DNA from: Bdellovibrio sp. CG22_combo_CG10-13_8_21_14_all_39_27
Lineage (GTDB): Bacteria; Bdellovibrionota; Bacteriovoracia; Bacteriovoracales; Bacteriovoracaceae
Direction: 5' to 3'
Length of the DNA stretch: 59,898 nucleotides
Assembly (NCBI GenBank): GCA_002786715.1
Contig: PCTW01000034.1
Coordinates: 1 to 59,898 of the forward strand
Shown piece after piece: positions 59,013-59,898 of the stretch. The notes beneath the pieces were generated by a model. The model made no database searches and was not told where the DNA came from. It saw nothing but the letters and a program-made list of their open reading frames with translations. A program made the position numbers and the translations under genes. Positions within the stretch are counted from its first letter, which is position 1; each line of letters begins with the position of its first letter.

Positions 59013-59669
59013 ATGCGAGAATTAAAGAAGATTTGGATATTTGAACCTAACAAAGTGCAGCAAGATAGTTATCGCTTTGATCTCGAGGATAATTTTGATG
59101 TCACGTTTTTTGATCATCCACGTCTAGGGTTAATTGAGTATCTTAAGACCCCCAAACCTGACCTTATTTTAAGTGACACTCACTTTGATGGACAACAAGG
59201 TGAGCTTTCGCAATGGATTCACGATTTTTCCCCTGTCGATATTTGGCTTATTCCCTCTGATACCGATCTCAACAACCTCAGAAAATACCAGTCAGCGGGC
59301 ATCAATACATTCATTTCTAAAAATCTTGAAACAAACCTTTTGCTTATAAGTCTTGAAAACTATTTTTCAAAAAGAGAACAACAATCTTCGATGACTGAAT
59401 TGAAGATTGGCAATCACACGATTAAAGATCTCACAAGAACTCAATACAAAATCATTGGGCTATTCCTCGAGCGAAGAGACCGAGAGGTTTCTCGCGAAGA
59501 ATTTCAAAAGAAAATTTGGGGAAATCAGACTGTTCACCACAAAAACTTAAACGTTCAACTGCACCTGTTGCGAAAAAAATTAAATCAATTTCAAATTGAT
59601 ATAAAATCTTTAAAACCTGGCCATTGGACCTTGTGCAGCCATAATGAAGTCCCACGGGTCCAAATATAA
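59013..59669 (+). CDS. OmpR-type response regulator with atypical receiver
   Basis: A 218-residue protein. The receiver (about 6-115) keeps the phosphoacceptor (LILSDTHFDG, Asp55), a Ser where the usual Thr sits (IPSDTD) and the Lys (FISKN), but the N-terminal acidic pair is Glu-Pro instead of Asp-Asp. Residues about 125-215 are a winged helix (LTRTQYKIIGLFLERRDREVSREEFQKKIWGN, NVQLHLLRKKL). A TATAAT box (58969-58974) is 38 bp upstream of the start. It may be phosphorylated by the kinase at 54008, but no pairing is shown. Confidence 0.85.
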   Translation: MRELKKIWIFEPNKVQQDSYRFDLEDNFDVTFFDHPRLGLIEYLKTPKPDLILSDTHFDGQQGELSQWIHDFSPVDIWLIPSDTDLNNLRKYQSAGINTFISKNLETNLLLISLENYFSKREQQSSMTELKIGNHTIKDLTRTQYKIIGLFLERRDREVSREEFQKKIWGNQTVHHKNLNVQLHLLRKKLNQFQIDIKSLKPGHWTLCSHNEVPRVQI

Positions 59670-59759
59670 TATAAAAAACAGGAACTTGGCTTCAAAAGTC
59701 GTCTTTAAATCCTGTTGACAAGAAAACCTCGGGACCTTAATATCCGAAAACACTTTTAT

Positions 59760-59835
59760 GCGGGTATAGCTCAGTTGGTAGAGCGTCTGCTTGCCATGCA
59801 GAAGGTCGCCCGTTCGAATCGGGTTACCCGCTCCA
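59760..59835 (+). tRNA. tRNA-Gly (anticodon GCC)
   Basis: GCGGGTA pairs with TACCCGC in the acceptor stem. The D arm is GCTCAGTTGGTAGAGC, the anticodon arm TCTGC-TTGCCAT-GCAGA carries GCC, and the T arm contains GTTCGAAT. CCA is encoded (59833-59835). Seventy-six bases, no intron. Confidence 0.97.
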
Positions 59836-59850
59836 ATTTTTACCAATCAA

Positions 59851-59898
59851 TCACTCTTTTATAAAACCAAAAGCTTCAGCGACCTGAGGCATGGCTTG
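59851..59898 (-). CDS. partial gene: C-terminus of an unidentified protein
   Basis: On the minus strand the last 15 codons before a TGA (59851-59853) read QAMPQVAEAFGFIKE with no stop up to the window edge. The amphipathic pattern looks like a normal protein end, but 15 codons are too few to identify a family or exclude chance. Confidence 0.4.
   Translation of the reverse strand, partial: QAMPQVAEAFGFIKE

Noticed and set aside
59610-59846. 78-codon ORF on the minus strand over the tRNA
   Set aside because: It reads through the antisense of tRNA-Gly, with the typical GAGNPIRTGDLL artefact.
1-59898. CRISPR array, insertion sequence or prophage
   Set aside because: No regularly spaced repeats, transposase, integrase or structural phage cluster was seen; the phage-like module at 6594-8855 is within a lipoprotein.

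Overview
The window looks like chromosomal core DNA from a Gram-negative, fairly AT-rich bacterium. Evidence for an outer membrane is the Pal/CpoB-type lipoproteins, a FadL-type porin and many lipobox proteins. The mix of families (DUF3015, DUF4105, a gliding-type GldA/GldF/GldG ABC cluster with a DUF4340 protein, a TatT-associated TRAP transporter, a Pal operon with a multihaem metallophosphatase-like lipoprotein) fits Bdellovibrionota, probably a Bacteriovorax/Peredibacter-like relative. That placement is inference from gene content. I see no insertion sequence, prophage, CRISPR array or rRNA operon. Genes are tightly packed and several convergent pairs overlap at their 3' ends.

Layout. 0.1-2.1 kb: tmRNA gene (minus strand), a MazE/MazF-like toxin-antitoxin pair and a TSUP permease. 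2.1-9 kb: c'-like cytochrome with an autoregulated-looking MarR gene, a LysR regulator divergent from YceI and a DODA-type dioxygenase, a secreted hydrolase, and a large lipoprotein with a phage-fibre-like module. 9-12.3 kb: four consecutive lipoprotein genes (pal, DUF4398, CpoB-like, tetrahaem metallophosphatase-like). 12.3-15.4 kb: lipoprotein hydrolase, DUF4105 and DUF3015 genes. 15.5-19.2 kb: tsaD, ksgA, a FadL-like porin and smpB, so both parts of trans-translation are in the window. 19-24 kb: Ca2+/Na+ exchanger, unknowns, a GHMP sugar kinase, hpt and tdk.

24-29.2 kb: a five-gene overlapping minus-strand operon for a GldAFG-like ABC system. 29.3-31.9 kb: an NrnA-like DHH phosphoesterase and small unknown genes. 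32-37.3 kb: a TatT-DctP-DctQ-DctM TRAP operon ending in a Pro/Thr-rich secreted protein. 37.3-37.8 kb: a structured, promoter-preceded leader ahead of a 59-residue basic protein. 37.8-48.8 kb: DUF167, maf, a FecR-domain protein, a eukaryote-like (type 2) ileS, rpsU, rarA, a secreted endonuclease I and small secreted proteins, with one 56-residue gene that starts with GTG. 48.9-53.9 kb: E3 and E2 of a 2-oxoacid dehydrogenase, a DEDDh exonuclease with a WYL-like tail, and a KamA/EpmB-type radical SAM enzyme.

53.9-59.9 kb is the least familiar part. It holds a sensorless histidine kinase, a ThiF/E1-like adenylyltransferase, an alpha/beta hydrolase divergent from a GNAT/LuxI-like acyltransferase candidate, two coupled HTH proteins with long unassigned C-terminal regions, and an OmpR-type response regulator, followed by tRNA-Gly. 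It could be a small-molecule synthesis and regulation cluster, but that is a hypothesis; no substrate can be read from the sequence.
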